A stretch of 10,647 nucleotides of DNA from Chrysochromulina parva (Eukaryota; Haptophyta; Prymnesiales; Chrysochromulinaceae), in NCBI GenBank assembly GCA_002887195.1, contig PJAB01002069.1, positions 1 through 10,647 of the forward strand. Direction: 5' to 3'. The translations under genes and the position numbers were made by a program. Below, piece by piece: positions 1 to 7,570 of the stretch (position 1 is its first letter; every line of letters starts with the position of its first letter). Under the pieces are notes generated by a model. It was not told the DNA's origin, searched no databases, and saw only the letters and a program-made list of their open reading frames with translations.

Positions 1-225
1 CTCATCATCATCTCGTACCTCTACTTTGGGCTCGAGACGACGCTGCACTCATGGCTCGGCATCATCATCGTGCTCACCATCACCTACTGCTACATGAACC
101 TTGCGTTGCGCAAAGACCTTAGCCAGCTGTTGGACTGGAAACCACCATCCGAGCCGCCCGCCCAGGAGAAGGCCCATCTCCTCGAGGAGGGCGAGAAGAC
201 GGACGGCGAGGGCGGGGACAAGTGA
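1..225 (+). CDS. C-terminal end of an integral membrane protein (partial)
   Basis: The frame is open from the first base of the window to a TGA at 223-225, giving the last 74 residues of a protein whose start lies outside. Two hydrophobic stretches are visible: residues 1-11 (LIIISYLYFGL) and about 19-35 (LGIIIVLTITYCYMNLA). They are joined by a short loop (ETTLHSW), which looks like the end of one membrane helix followed by a final helix. A hydrophilic tail of about 38 residues follows, rich in Pro, Glu, Lys and Gly (ending KTDGEGGDK), probably exposed to the cytosol. The codons strongly favour G or C in third position, like the host genes further right. I do not recognise the family; too little is present to separate a transporter from another multi-pass protein. 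The gene converges on the ankyrin gene that ends at 1470. Confidence 0.75.
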   Translation, partial: LIIISYLYFGLETTLHSWLGIIIVLTITYCYMNLALRKDLSQLLDWKPPSEPPAQEKAHLLEEGEKTDGEGGDK

Positions 226-1018
226 CTATTGAGTCACGCCGATGAGAGCGGGGCCTCGAGGCGATGGAGTTGAGCGCCGCGAGCTCAGATGGGCGCCGAT
301 GAATTAGCCAGCTCCGCTTGTTAGGCCGTCTTCCCGCGATGTACGACAGGGCGAGCACAACAGCCACAACTTGCGTCCGTCCCTGTTGGCTCATTCCTGG
401 CGAGACCGCCCCCGAATGAAGCTTGCAATGTCGTGCATCGCTGCGCCGCGCGATTTCTCCGCGCGCCTTCCCGGCACCGCAACGCGCCGTCGCGCCACGT
501 GAAGCAGTGGTCGTCTCGACCGCCCGATGCTTTCTCCGCATATACCTCTTTCGCTCACGCTTAGTTAAACAACAGTGTCGAAGGATGAGGCCCCGTTTCG
601 CGCATTGCGTTGGGCGCGGGGAACTACACTCTCCTTCGCTGGGGTAGCCACATACGATAATCGATATAACAAAGTTGTTACAAAGCGACAGCGCGCTCAC
701 GGGGGTCAGGGCGGTCAACCGCTCCAGCGCGTGGGCGCGCTCTCTGTGTGCGGCGCGGGACCGGAGCGCGGAGGGGACGCGGGACGAGGGGACGAGCGGC
801 TCTGCCGATATTACGTGGCTTAGGGTTACTTAAGTTTTATCATTAACATTATCTACGATTTTTTACTTACCACTAGCTGTGCAGGTAGTAGGTGAACCGG
901 GCTACACAAGGAGCTCACCGTGGGTTCGACACATATGGTCTTCTCCGCCGCGCGCGCCGGACACGGGACAGCGGCCACCGGCCTACAGCGGCAGCGCACT
1001 CCACCCGACGGTCGGATA

Positions 1019-1039
1019 TTTTTAGTACTCGACTAAAAA
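1019..1039. repeat. Perfect 8-bp inverted repeat
   Basis: TTTTTAGT (1019-1026) and ACTAAAAA (1032-1039) are exact reverse complements around the 5-nt loop ACTCG. This is the first of three potential hairpins within 112 nt. The A/T-rich arms stand out in a GC-rich background. A role in 3'-end formation, or a relic of a small transposon, is possible but not shown. Confidence 0.6.
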
Positions 1040-1044
1040 CCTTT

Positions 1045-1081
1045 GGCGGGATTCCACGGCGCGGCCCCCGGGAACCCCGCC
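1045..1081. repeat. 11-bp inverted repeat with one mismatch
   Basis: GGCGGGATTCC (1045-1055) pairs with GGAACCCCGCC (1071-1081), with one A/C mismatch, around a 15-nt G+C-rich loop. It starts six bases after the preceding hairpin, so the two could form adjacent stem-loops in RNA or single-stranded DNA. Confidence 0.5.
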
Positions 1082-1110
1082 AGGGCGCGCCACGCCACAA
1101 TGACAATACA

Positions 1111-1130
1111 CAATTGAATTCGATCAATTG
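1111..1130. repeat. Perfect 7-bp inverted repeat
   Basis: CAATTGA (1111-1117) and TCAATTG (1124-1130) are exact reverse complements around the 6-nt loop ATTCGA. Each arm also contains the self-complementary hexamer CAATTG. It is the third hairpin of the cluster. Confidence 0.5.
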
Positions 1131-1469
1131 AGACGCTGTTGGCCGTAGCAAGCCGTAGCGCCTGAGGTGATGGAACCTGCCACGCAAGACAGAGACACTA
1201 CGCGCTCGGGCCTCGGCTCGCCGCACCGCCGCCGCCGGGCCGCCGAACGCACCACCGCCGAGCCTACATCGGCCGCAACGTACCGAATCGAAACGTCACC
1301 TCTCTCGGGGCGGTTTTCCTCGAGAGCTTACCGATACATGCAGAACGTCGGCACGTGCAGGCGGCTACAGACGTATGGACACGGCCAGATCGGGTCGAAC
1401 TGCACGTGGACTTGGCATAGACTTGGCAAGCGAGGTCTCTCTCGTCTTTGCGCACGCGGCCTTTCGCGC

Positions 1470-2366
1470 TCACACGGCGTTGCTGTCCGATGTACCCCCG
1501 ATGGCCTTCATGACCTCTGTTAGCATATCGTCCCAGTTGGCCTCCTTGCGCACTTTCTCGGGATCATCGAGCACGTCCATGCAAGCTTTGAGCTTCTCGA
1601 GCTTATCATCCTTCCTCTTGAAGCGGCTGCGCTCCGCGAGAAACTTCTGCAGCTGGTAGTCGCCGAGCGCGCACACGACCTCCACCGCGGTGCCTTGCAC
1701 ATTGGCCGTCAGCGTTGGGTCCGCACCGGCCGCGACGAGCACGCGCAGGGTCTGCGCGTTCGCGTAGCCCGCGGCCATATGCAGTGGCGTGAGGCCGTCC
1801 TCGTCGCGCGCGTCGAGCTGTGCACCAAAGTGGCACAGGAGCATCGCCGCCGGCGCGAGACCGACGCCGGCCACAAAGTGCAGCGGGGTGCGGCCCTTGG
1901 GGTCGCGGACGTTGGGGTTGGCACCTTCACGCAGCGCCTCGAGGATCTGGGAGCAGTTTGCTCGCTGCGTCGCTGCCAGAAGCAGCTTCTCGGCCTCCGA
2001 GAGCGAAGGGCCCGCTGGGGCAGAGGGTGGCGCTATAACGACCGCAGGCGCCTTGACCGTCACGGAACTCACCATCATAGAGTCGTCGTCGAGGAGAGAT
2101 ACGGCAGTGGGGGCTGTGGCGGCAGCGCCCTCGGACGGCGCGCGCACGCGCACAGTCACCTTTGCACCCGTGCTGCTGTCACTCTCGCCGTCACTCGCCG
2201 CTGCCGTTCCCGGCTTGCGGATGGTGATCTTCGCGTCTGAACCGGCTAGTACAGGCCTGGACGCTCGCGGCTGCGCCCGCGTTGCTGCAAGGTGCGCGGC
2301 CGCCAGCTCGAAGCCCTCGACGGACGACGCGACGTAGAGGAGGGCGAATGCCGATGAGAATTTCAT
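1470..2366 (-). CDS. Plastid-type ankyrin-repeat protein, resembling the ankyrin core of cpSRP43
   Basis: The protein is 298 aa from ATG 2366 (G at -3). An upstream in-frame ATG at 2399 would add 11 residues. The N-terminus MKFSSAFALLYVASSVEGF reads as a signal peptide with a likely cut before Phe19; a Ser/Ala/Arg-rich, acid-free stretch follows (about 19-42). This matches the bipartite leaders of proteins sent to secondary plastids. Residues 43-120 are low-complexity, with three similar beta-like patches (AKITIRK, AKVTVRV, SVTVKAP). Ankyrin repeats span about 122-245, with the signature cores GRTPLHFVAG (158-167) and GLTPLHMAAGY (191-201) and the turns EGANPNVRD and AGADPTL. The C-terminus (246-298) is charged and helical, ending near NWDDMLTEVMKAIGG. 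The repeat wording recalls cpSRP43, which delivers light-harvesting proteins to thylakoids, but no chromodomain is present. It could equally be an unrelated plastid ankyrin adaptor. The gene is divergent from NOT4, 241 bp apart. Confidence 0.85.
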   Translation of the reverse strand: MKFSSAFALLYVASSVEGFELAAAHLAATRAQPRASRPVLAGSDAKITIRKPGTAAASDGESDSSTGAKVTVRVRAPSEGAAATAPTAVSLLDDDSMMVSSVTVKAPAVVIAPPSAPAGPSLSEAEKLLLAATQRANCSQILEALREGANPNVRDPKGRTPLHFVAGVGLAPAAMLLCHFGAQLDARDEDGLTPLHMAAGYANAQTLRVLVAAGADPTLTANVQGTAVEVVCALGDYQLQKFLAERSRFKRKDDKLEKLKACMDVLDDPEKVRKEANWDDMLTEVMKAIGGTSDSNAV

Positions 2367-2607
2367 GACCGCAGATCGAGCTTGCACGAGACCAATCATG
2401 ATTTGTGTCAACCGTGATTTTCACGCCCTCAGCACTCTGGAATTGGGAGGAGGCTTTAAGGAGGTTTCACAGCCCCTTGCCGAGAAGAGGCTCACGAGAC
2501 GCACACTTCGGCTAGCGCCAGCGCACGCGCCGTGTGCGCCGCTGCGCAGAGGCTGCCTGGCCGCAGGCCGAGCTGAGCCGCTGGGCTAGCGGCGGCCGCT
2601 TGGCCAC
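2367..2607. promoter_or_regulatory. Divergent intergenic region (probable shared promoter and 5' UTRs)
   Basis: Only 241 bp separate the start codons of the ankyrin gene (-) and the NOT4-like gene (+), so the promoters and 5' UTRs of both must lie here or overlap the coding ends. I see no clear TATA box. A purine-rich patch with GGAGGAGG and AAGGAGG lies at about 2446-2466. Its function is inferred from position only. Confidence 0.4.
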
Positions 2608-5056
2608 ATGGAGGAGGACCAATGCCCCCTATGCATGGAAGATATGGACGTCACCGACCGCAACTTCCGCCCTTGCAAATGCGGCTATCAGATCTGCCTC
2701 TTCTGCTATCGTCACATCAAGGACGACCTGAACGGGCTGTGCCCAGCGTGCCGAACGCCGTACAACGAGGCGAACGTCTCCTTCGTGACGCCTGACCCGC
2801 AGGAGATGGCACGCATGGCTCGCGAGAAGAAAGCCAAGGAACTCAAGGACAAGAAGGAGCAGCAGGCAAAGGAGGCGAAGGAGAAGCGTGATGCTGAGCT
2901 CAAGAGCCGGCAGGAGGCCCAGGCGCGCGCAGCTGCCTCGGCTGCTGCCGCCTCGGCCGGCGCGAGCGGTAGCAGTGGGCCCGTGCGGGCGGCTACCGCC
3001 CCGGCGAGTATCACGGGCTCCGCGGTGGGCGCTGGCTCTGCAGCAGGCGCTGGCTCTGCTAGCTGCTGCAATGGTAGCACGGCGGCAGCAGCGGCGGCGG
3101 CGGCGGCGACAGCGCGGCCCGTCGTCAAACAGCCGCTGCAGGCTGGTCGCCAGCAGGAGCAGCTGCAGCGCGACATGGCGCTGCGCACATCTCAGCGTGC
3201 CATCGTCTACGTGATGGGCCTCTCGCCACGCATCGCCAAGGAAGAGGTCCTGCGGCGCCACGATTACTTCGGGCAATACGGCAAGATCTTGCGCATCCAG
3301 GTGAGTCCGGCAGGAGCGGCCGCGACCAGCGGCCCGCCGTCGCTGCGGTGCTGCATCACCTATGCGACGCGCGAGGAAGCCGAACAGGCTGTCCTCGCCG
3401 TCGACAACGTCGTGCTGGACGGCAGGACTCTCAAAGCGTCCTTTGGAATGCCCAAGCCGGCTGCGCAGGGATCAACGGTGCGTGGGCGGCGTCCGGGCGC
3501 ACTCCTCCCGGCTCTGCCGCCCCCCGAGCGTCACAAGAGCTTGCTGCCTGGCTTCCCCCTCCCCGCGGCCGCCCGCTCGCACTGCTCCCTTGGCAAACCC
3601 TCGGGCTCGCTGAACCCATCCCCATTGCTGTGCACAGGTTGGTGGAGGGGAGGCCCAAGAGGAGAGTGAGGAACCGCACGTGAAGGAGGACCGCTACGCG
3701 CCCGCGGAGCGAGCAACGGCGTGCGACTCAGTGGCAGCCTTGGCTGCGGCGAGTGGAGCGGAGCGGGGTGGCGGTGATGCGAGCGGCGCGGCCGCAGAGG
3801 TCGGTGCCAGCTGGGATGGGGGCCACTCAGCTGCCGCGCCTTGTGCATCTGCCGCCGCTGCCGCCGCTTCGGCCGCGGCGCCGGTTGTACAGGTGCCTGC
3901 CATAGTGCCCGACGTGCCCATGCGACGTGCGCTCGGCCTCGCGGCGATCGGGTCAGCCAGCGACGCACTCGTCCCCGACATTCGCCAGTTCGGCGGCAGC
4001 GGACTCGGCAGCGTACGCGGCGTGCGTCCCGTCGAGTCTGCGTGTGTGAGCGGCCTGCTGTCGGGGCAGCCGACGGGGAGCGAGACAGAGCCGTGGTCGA
4101 TGATGGGCAGCTTTGAGGACCTGCTCAACGGGTTGGTGACGGATGAGCCGGAGGAGGAGGAGGAGGAGGAGGAGGCGACGTTGCCGGGCAGGTCGCGCTT
4201 CGCACGCTTTTTCAGCAGCCCGAGCACCGAGGAGCACATGGTGGGAGGGGGCCCGGGGGCAGGCGGCGCATCGGCCCTAGCTTCACTCGGTGGCATCAAG
4301 TTGGACGCGCCCTTCGAGCCCGCCAAGCAGCAGGACGACTGGCAGCAGGGCTTCCGGGCGCTGCTCCCGAACGTCAACATCAGTTTCTCCCCCTTTGGCG
4401 ACAGCGCTGGCCCGTCGCAGGCAGATGGCCTCGCGCCGCAGGGGCCGGTTGCGGTGCCCAAGTCGCTTGGCGTGGTGGGGGGGATGGGCGGCCTGGGGTT
4501 CGGCGCCTTTGGTGCCTCCGGCGTCGGCAGTCTTGGGCAGCCGAGTGCGGCTGCGCCCGTGGTCGGCAGCGCGACTCCCTTCAGCTCGAGCACATCGGGC
4601 GGCCTGGGAGGCAGCTTCGAGCTGCCCGGCGGCGGCCTCGGCTCGGGGTTTGGGGCGGCGGCACTCAACGGCGGTGCGGGCCTGCCCGGCCTCGGGGGCA
4701 CGCCCTCTTCCACCGGGGAGGTGTCCATTCTACACCAGCTGTCCTCCTCGGGCCAGCTGCCAGGCGCGCAGCTGCAGCTCTCATCGCAGCTGCAGAGCCT
4801 CCTCCAGGGTGCCAATGGCTCGACTAGAGCCACGGGCTTGAGCCATGCCGCGGACAGCGCCCACATGCCCGGGTGGGAGGGTCTGCTCACCAAGGGCGAC
4901 GAGCAGCCCAAAGAGCAGGCGGGCGGCAGCTCGGCTCGCAAGAAAGAAGGCGGGGGCAGCGAGCGCGGTGGCAAAGGAAAGAAGCGAGGCGGCACCTCCA
5001 ACCGGAGCAAGAGCGGAGAGGCCAAGCTGCAGCCGCCGGCGCATAACGGCAAGTGA
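2608..5056 (+). CDS. NOT4: NOT4/CNOT4-like RING E3 ubiquitin ligase of the CCR4-NOT complex (two exons)
   Basis: The coding sequence joins 2608-3477 to 3638-5056, giving 762 aa. Residues 6-48 form the C4C4 RING typical of NOT4, with Cys 6, 9, 23, 25, 30, 33, 45 and 48 and the hallmark FRPCKCGYQIC. Residues about 62-112 form a Lys/Glu-rich coiled coil, and an Ala/Gly/Ser-rich linker with an alanine run follows. Residues about 197-282 form the RRM that sits C-terminal to the RING in this family, including FGQYGKILRI and DGRTLKASFG. The CCCH zinc finger usually found right after the RRM is not visible. Exon 2 encodes a long disordered tail: an acidic run of eight Glu (4151-4174), SRFARFF, the island DDWQQGFRALLPNVNISF (523-540), Gly-rich sequence, a Gln/Leu/Ser segment and a basic Lys/Arg/Gly end. 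The family ubiquitinates targets in co-translational quality control and mRNA turnover. Identity is clear from RING plus RRM; the exon join is inferred from splice signals and matching frame. Confidence 0.93.
3478..3637 (+). other. Spliceosomal intron in the NOT4-like gene (160 nt, phase 0)
   Basis: The donor is ACG|GTGCGT at 3478 and the acceptor is TGTGCACAG|GTT ending at 3637, with a branch-like CTGAAC at 3610-3615. Removing it joins the RRM exon (frame of 2608) directly to the 3638-5056 frame without a stop. Without splicing, the first frame ends at a TGA at 3667-3669. The intron carries Pro/Arg-rich nonsense in all three frames, which supports its non-coding nature. Confidence 0.85.
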
Positions 5057-6090
5057 GCGGAGGAGCCGTCTTCGGTGCCGCGCGCGGCCTCCGCATCAGC
5101 ATTTCTACGGATGGCTGCCTTCACCTGGGCCGAGAGAGCGCACGGCTCAGCTGCGTGGACTAGCTGCAAAGGAGATGTACGCGGGAAGGTGGGCAGCAGG
5201 CTGGAATGGTGTTTTAGCCAATGTGGCGGCCGGGCGTGCGACCATGCCCTGTCGTGGAGCTCTCCCCGACCTCCCTCCCCCACCGCCTCGTTCTCGTCCC
5301 TCGTCGCGCGCGCCTACGCGACTCGCGACGAGGCGCCCACGTCACGCGTTTGCCTCTCGAGAAGACGGACACGCATTTTGGGTACGCATTTCGGGTCGCC
5401 TGTCGCGCGGCGGGCGGCCTGCTTTGTTGCAACATGAAAGTTTAATACACACGGAAAGAGTACCTGAGCACCGCGGCGCCGGGCGCCGCCGGCGCCGCCG
5501 GCCGAACGGCAACGCGCGCGGCGCGGCCGCGCGCGCGCGCGCGCCGCGCCGCGCAATATATTTTCATTCAAGTCCCAGAGTTACCGTACGTAACCAGCTA
5601 ACCACACATGAAATAACGGACCGATCATCATGACACGACGACAGGCTGAACGTATGCGCTCCTAGTGCCTACACCTCCCGGGTTTCGCATCCCACACCGC
5701 ACGACCGCCCGGAGCGCGGGGGCGGGCCGGGCCGCTCGTGGCACCGCTGCCGGGCTTGCGGGCCTTGCGGGGGGCGGAGGAGGGGCGATCCGAGCGAGGT
5801 GCGGCCGGCATTCACACGAAGATCTCTCTTATTGCGATGGCCGAGTATCATACAACATGAACTATTACCATCTAGACACTTAATGCTATGATCGGAACGG
5901 ATTTCACCTTGCGCTAACCCCGCGCTCTCTGCTGCCGGCATGCCACGCCACGGCCTTCTGGCCCACTGCGCAAGGTGTGTTGACGACTGTGAGACCTCTC
6001 CCTCTCGCTCACACGCCGTCAACGGTCTAGGGGACGCGCCTCTCCTTTGCGACCAAACGGGAGTTGCGAGCAAAGCAAGGCAGCTCCCGC
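5057..6090. other. Convergent intergenic spacer between NOT4 and sufC
   Basis: This region holds the 3' UTRs of two converging genes. Short open frames exist on both strands but have no recognisable domain. It includes the G+C block at 5471-5554, a short inverted repeat GTTAC/GTAAC at 5580-5594, and a lower-GC patch at about 5815-5895. No tRNA or other RNA gene is evident. Confidence 0.55.
5471..5554. repeat. G+C-only low-complexity block with an alternating CG run
   Basis: Of 84 bases, 80 are G or C; there is no T and only four A. The left half repeats GCC/GGC units with several GGCGCC and GCCGGC palindromes. The right half contains a 17-nt strict CG alternation (5528-5544). It ends abruptly at AATATATTTTC. 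Such sequence can fold into strong hairpins and favours Z-DNA; no function is shown. Confidence 0.75.
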
Positions 6091-6730
6091 TCAGCTCAGT
6101 GCTGGCTGCTGCTCCTTGGTGATGCCCAGGAATGCATAACCCTCAGCCTCAAGCTCGAGAGCGAGCTCGGGACCACCGCTACGCACAATTCGGCCCTGGT
6201 ACATGATGTGCACGAAGTCGGGCTTGACGTAGTCGAGCAAACGCTGATAGTGCGTTATGAGGATCATTGCGTTTTTCTCGCTCCTGCAAGCGTTGACGCC
6301 GGCCGCAACGGTCTTGAGCGCATCAATGTCAAGACCGGAGTCGGTCTCGTCGAGGATGGCAAGCTCGGGTTCGAGCAGCGCCATCTGCAGGATCTCGTTA
6401 CGCTTCTTCTCACCCCCTGAGAAGCCGCTGTTGACGTCGCGGCCAAGGAAGTCTGGGCTCATTGAGACCATCTCCATCTTCTCCGAGAGCACGCCGAGGA
6501 ACTCGAGCGGATCGTACTCGTCGAGCCCGAGCGCTCCACGCCGCTTGTTGACGGCAAGGCGAAGGAAGTCGTTGTTTGACACGCCGGGGATCTCGACTGG
6601 GTACTGGAAGGCAAGGAAGATGCCCTGCTGCGCGCGCTCCTCGGGTTCCAGCTCAAGCAAGTCCTCGTCATTGCGATAGCGTGCGCAACCGCCCGTGACC
6701 TCATAGCTCGGATGTCCGACGAGCACCTTG

Positions 6731-6774
<44 letters not shown>

Positions 6775-6978
6775 CACCTCGCCGCGGCGCACGATGAGGT
6801 CGACGCCTTTCAGGATCGGCGTGTCCGCCACAGTCGCGCGCAGTCCGGAAACGACTAGCAGCGGAGGTGCGTCGGCAGCAGCCATGGCCACCGCGCAACC
6901 GATGCGAGCGGCACACGAAGGCGCCGGCGCTCTGAGCATGGTGAAGCCGAGCGCGGCCACGCAAAAGGACGGAGTCAT
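6091..6978 (-). CDS. sufC: Plastid-targeted SufC, Fe-S cluster assembly ABC ATPase
   Basis: The protein is 295 aa from ATG 6978 (A at -3). SufC is the ATPase of the SufBCD scaffold that builds iron-sulfur clusters, in plastids for photosystem I, ferredoxin and other proteins. Every ABC-ATPase motif is present: Walker [10 protein letters not shown] (73-81), Q-loop FLAFQYP with Gln125, signature [10 protein letters not shown] (186-195), Walker B LAILDE (206-211), D-loop SGLD (214-217) and the switch His243. The signature and the phrase [12 protein letters not shown] are characteristic of SufC rather than of transport ABC proteins. About 38 residues precede the conserved core; they are Ala/Arg-rich with an early hydrophobic segment (FCVAALGF), consistent with signal plus transit peptide. 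The length otherwise matches bacterial and plastid SufC, and the ATPase is intact. The gene converges on NOT4 and is divergent from the retrotransposon. Confidence 0.95.
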
Positions 6979-7570
6979 AATCCTCGGAGGTGCTACGTGA
7001 TGTGAGATTTAGCAAGTGTCGCAAGTGGAGAAGGACGGTATGTCGTGTTTTCGTTTTTTTGGGCGTCTCCGTTCTTTTTCGACCTCGTGCTGTCGGTGAC
7101 GCTCGCGGCGACCACACGGGCTGTCTGCAGCTACTTTGACGCCTAGGACACTTCCAGGTGGGCATATTTAACTCACACCTTCAACAGCGCCTTCAAATTT
7201 GCGCCAGATCTTCTGCCCCACATGCTACAAGATTTTGGTCCCCGCCGGCCTGGCAACCCTCAGAGGGCCACACCTCGAGCTCCAGGCCATCTCCTTTGGC
7301 TCACCTTGTTTCAGATGGCACCCTACTCATTGGGCTCTCTCATCATCCCTAGCCATCCCCCCCAGCACCCACCCACACAGCCCACACTCACCACCCGACC
7401 CCACGTATTGCGCCCACGCCCTGTCGTGATCCCTTTGGCCCTTGCCCCACCCTTTCTTCAAGGACACCGCTGCCCTGAGGGGGTGCAGCTGTTGATCCTT
7501 TGGACTCATCTACGGACCCCCTTGCTCCTGTGCACTCCTTTCTGGCCCCCACTATGTGCCCAGGTACCCG
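6979..7570. other. sufC upstream region running into the retrotransposon leader
   Basis: The first part (6979 to about 7146) must hold the sufC 5' UTR and promoter, read on the minus strand. Somewhere after it the retrotransposon begins; no boundary or target-site duplication can be recognised with one end only. TATTTAA occurs at 7165-7171. From about 7335 to 7404 the plus strand is C/A-rich with only four G in 70 nt, typical of an unstructured leader. Two acceptor-like sites (TTGTTTCAG|ATGG at 7314; TGTGCCCAG|GTAC at 7563) precede ORF1. Confidence 0.4.

Larger units (their letters stand above)
226..1469. other. Convergent intergenic spacer
   Basis: This stretch separates the 3' ends of two converging genes and must hold both 3' UTRs. 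Short open frames occur on both strands but are Arg/Ser/Pro-rich, have no recognisable domains and look like by-products of high GC. An AT-rich island lies at about 828-869 with a T6 run near 861-866. A cluster of inverted repeats lies at 1019-1130 and is listed separately. I see no tRNA, rRNA or convincing coding gene here. Confidence 0.6.

Noticed and set aside
119..718. A 199-residue minus-strand open frame over the end of the first gene
   Set aside because: It overlaps the membrane protein tail and is Arg/Ser-rich without conserved features.
818..830. A TTAGGGTTA telomere-like string
   Set aside because: Only one and a half units, not a repeat array.
872..945. A tRNA-like GGTTCGA near 922
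   Set aside because: It matches a B-box core, but no T-stem, acceptor stem or A box can be paired around it.
3348..3683. NOT4 read as two separate genes or as a frameshifted pseudogene
   Set aside because: Good donor, branch-like and acceptor sequences join the two frames exactly; an intron explains the change of frame better than damage.
3694..5283. A 529-residue open frame antisense to NOT4 exon 2
   Set aside because: Ser/Pro/Ala-rich with no domain, it mirrors the GC-rich low-complexity coding of the plus strand. The plus strand has a clear protein and splice logic.
5471..5554. A CRISPR or other regular repeat array
   Set aside because: Irregular low-complexity G+C sequence with no spacers; the host is eukaryotic.
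5669..6073. A 134-residue minus-strand open frame between NOT4 and sufC
   Set aside because: No recognisable domain, and it lies where the sufC 3' UTR must be; no support beyond openness.
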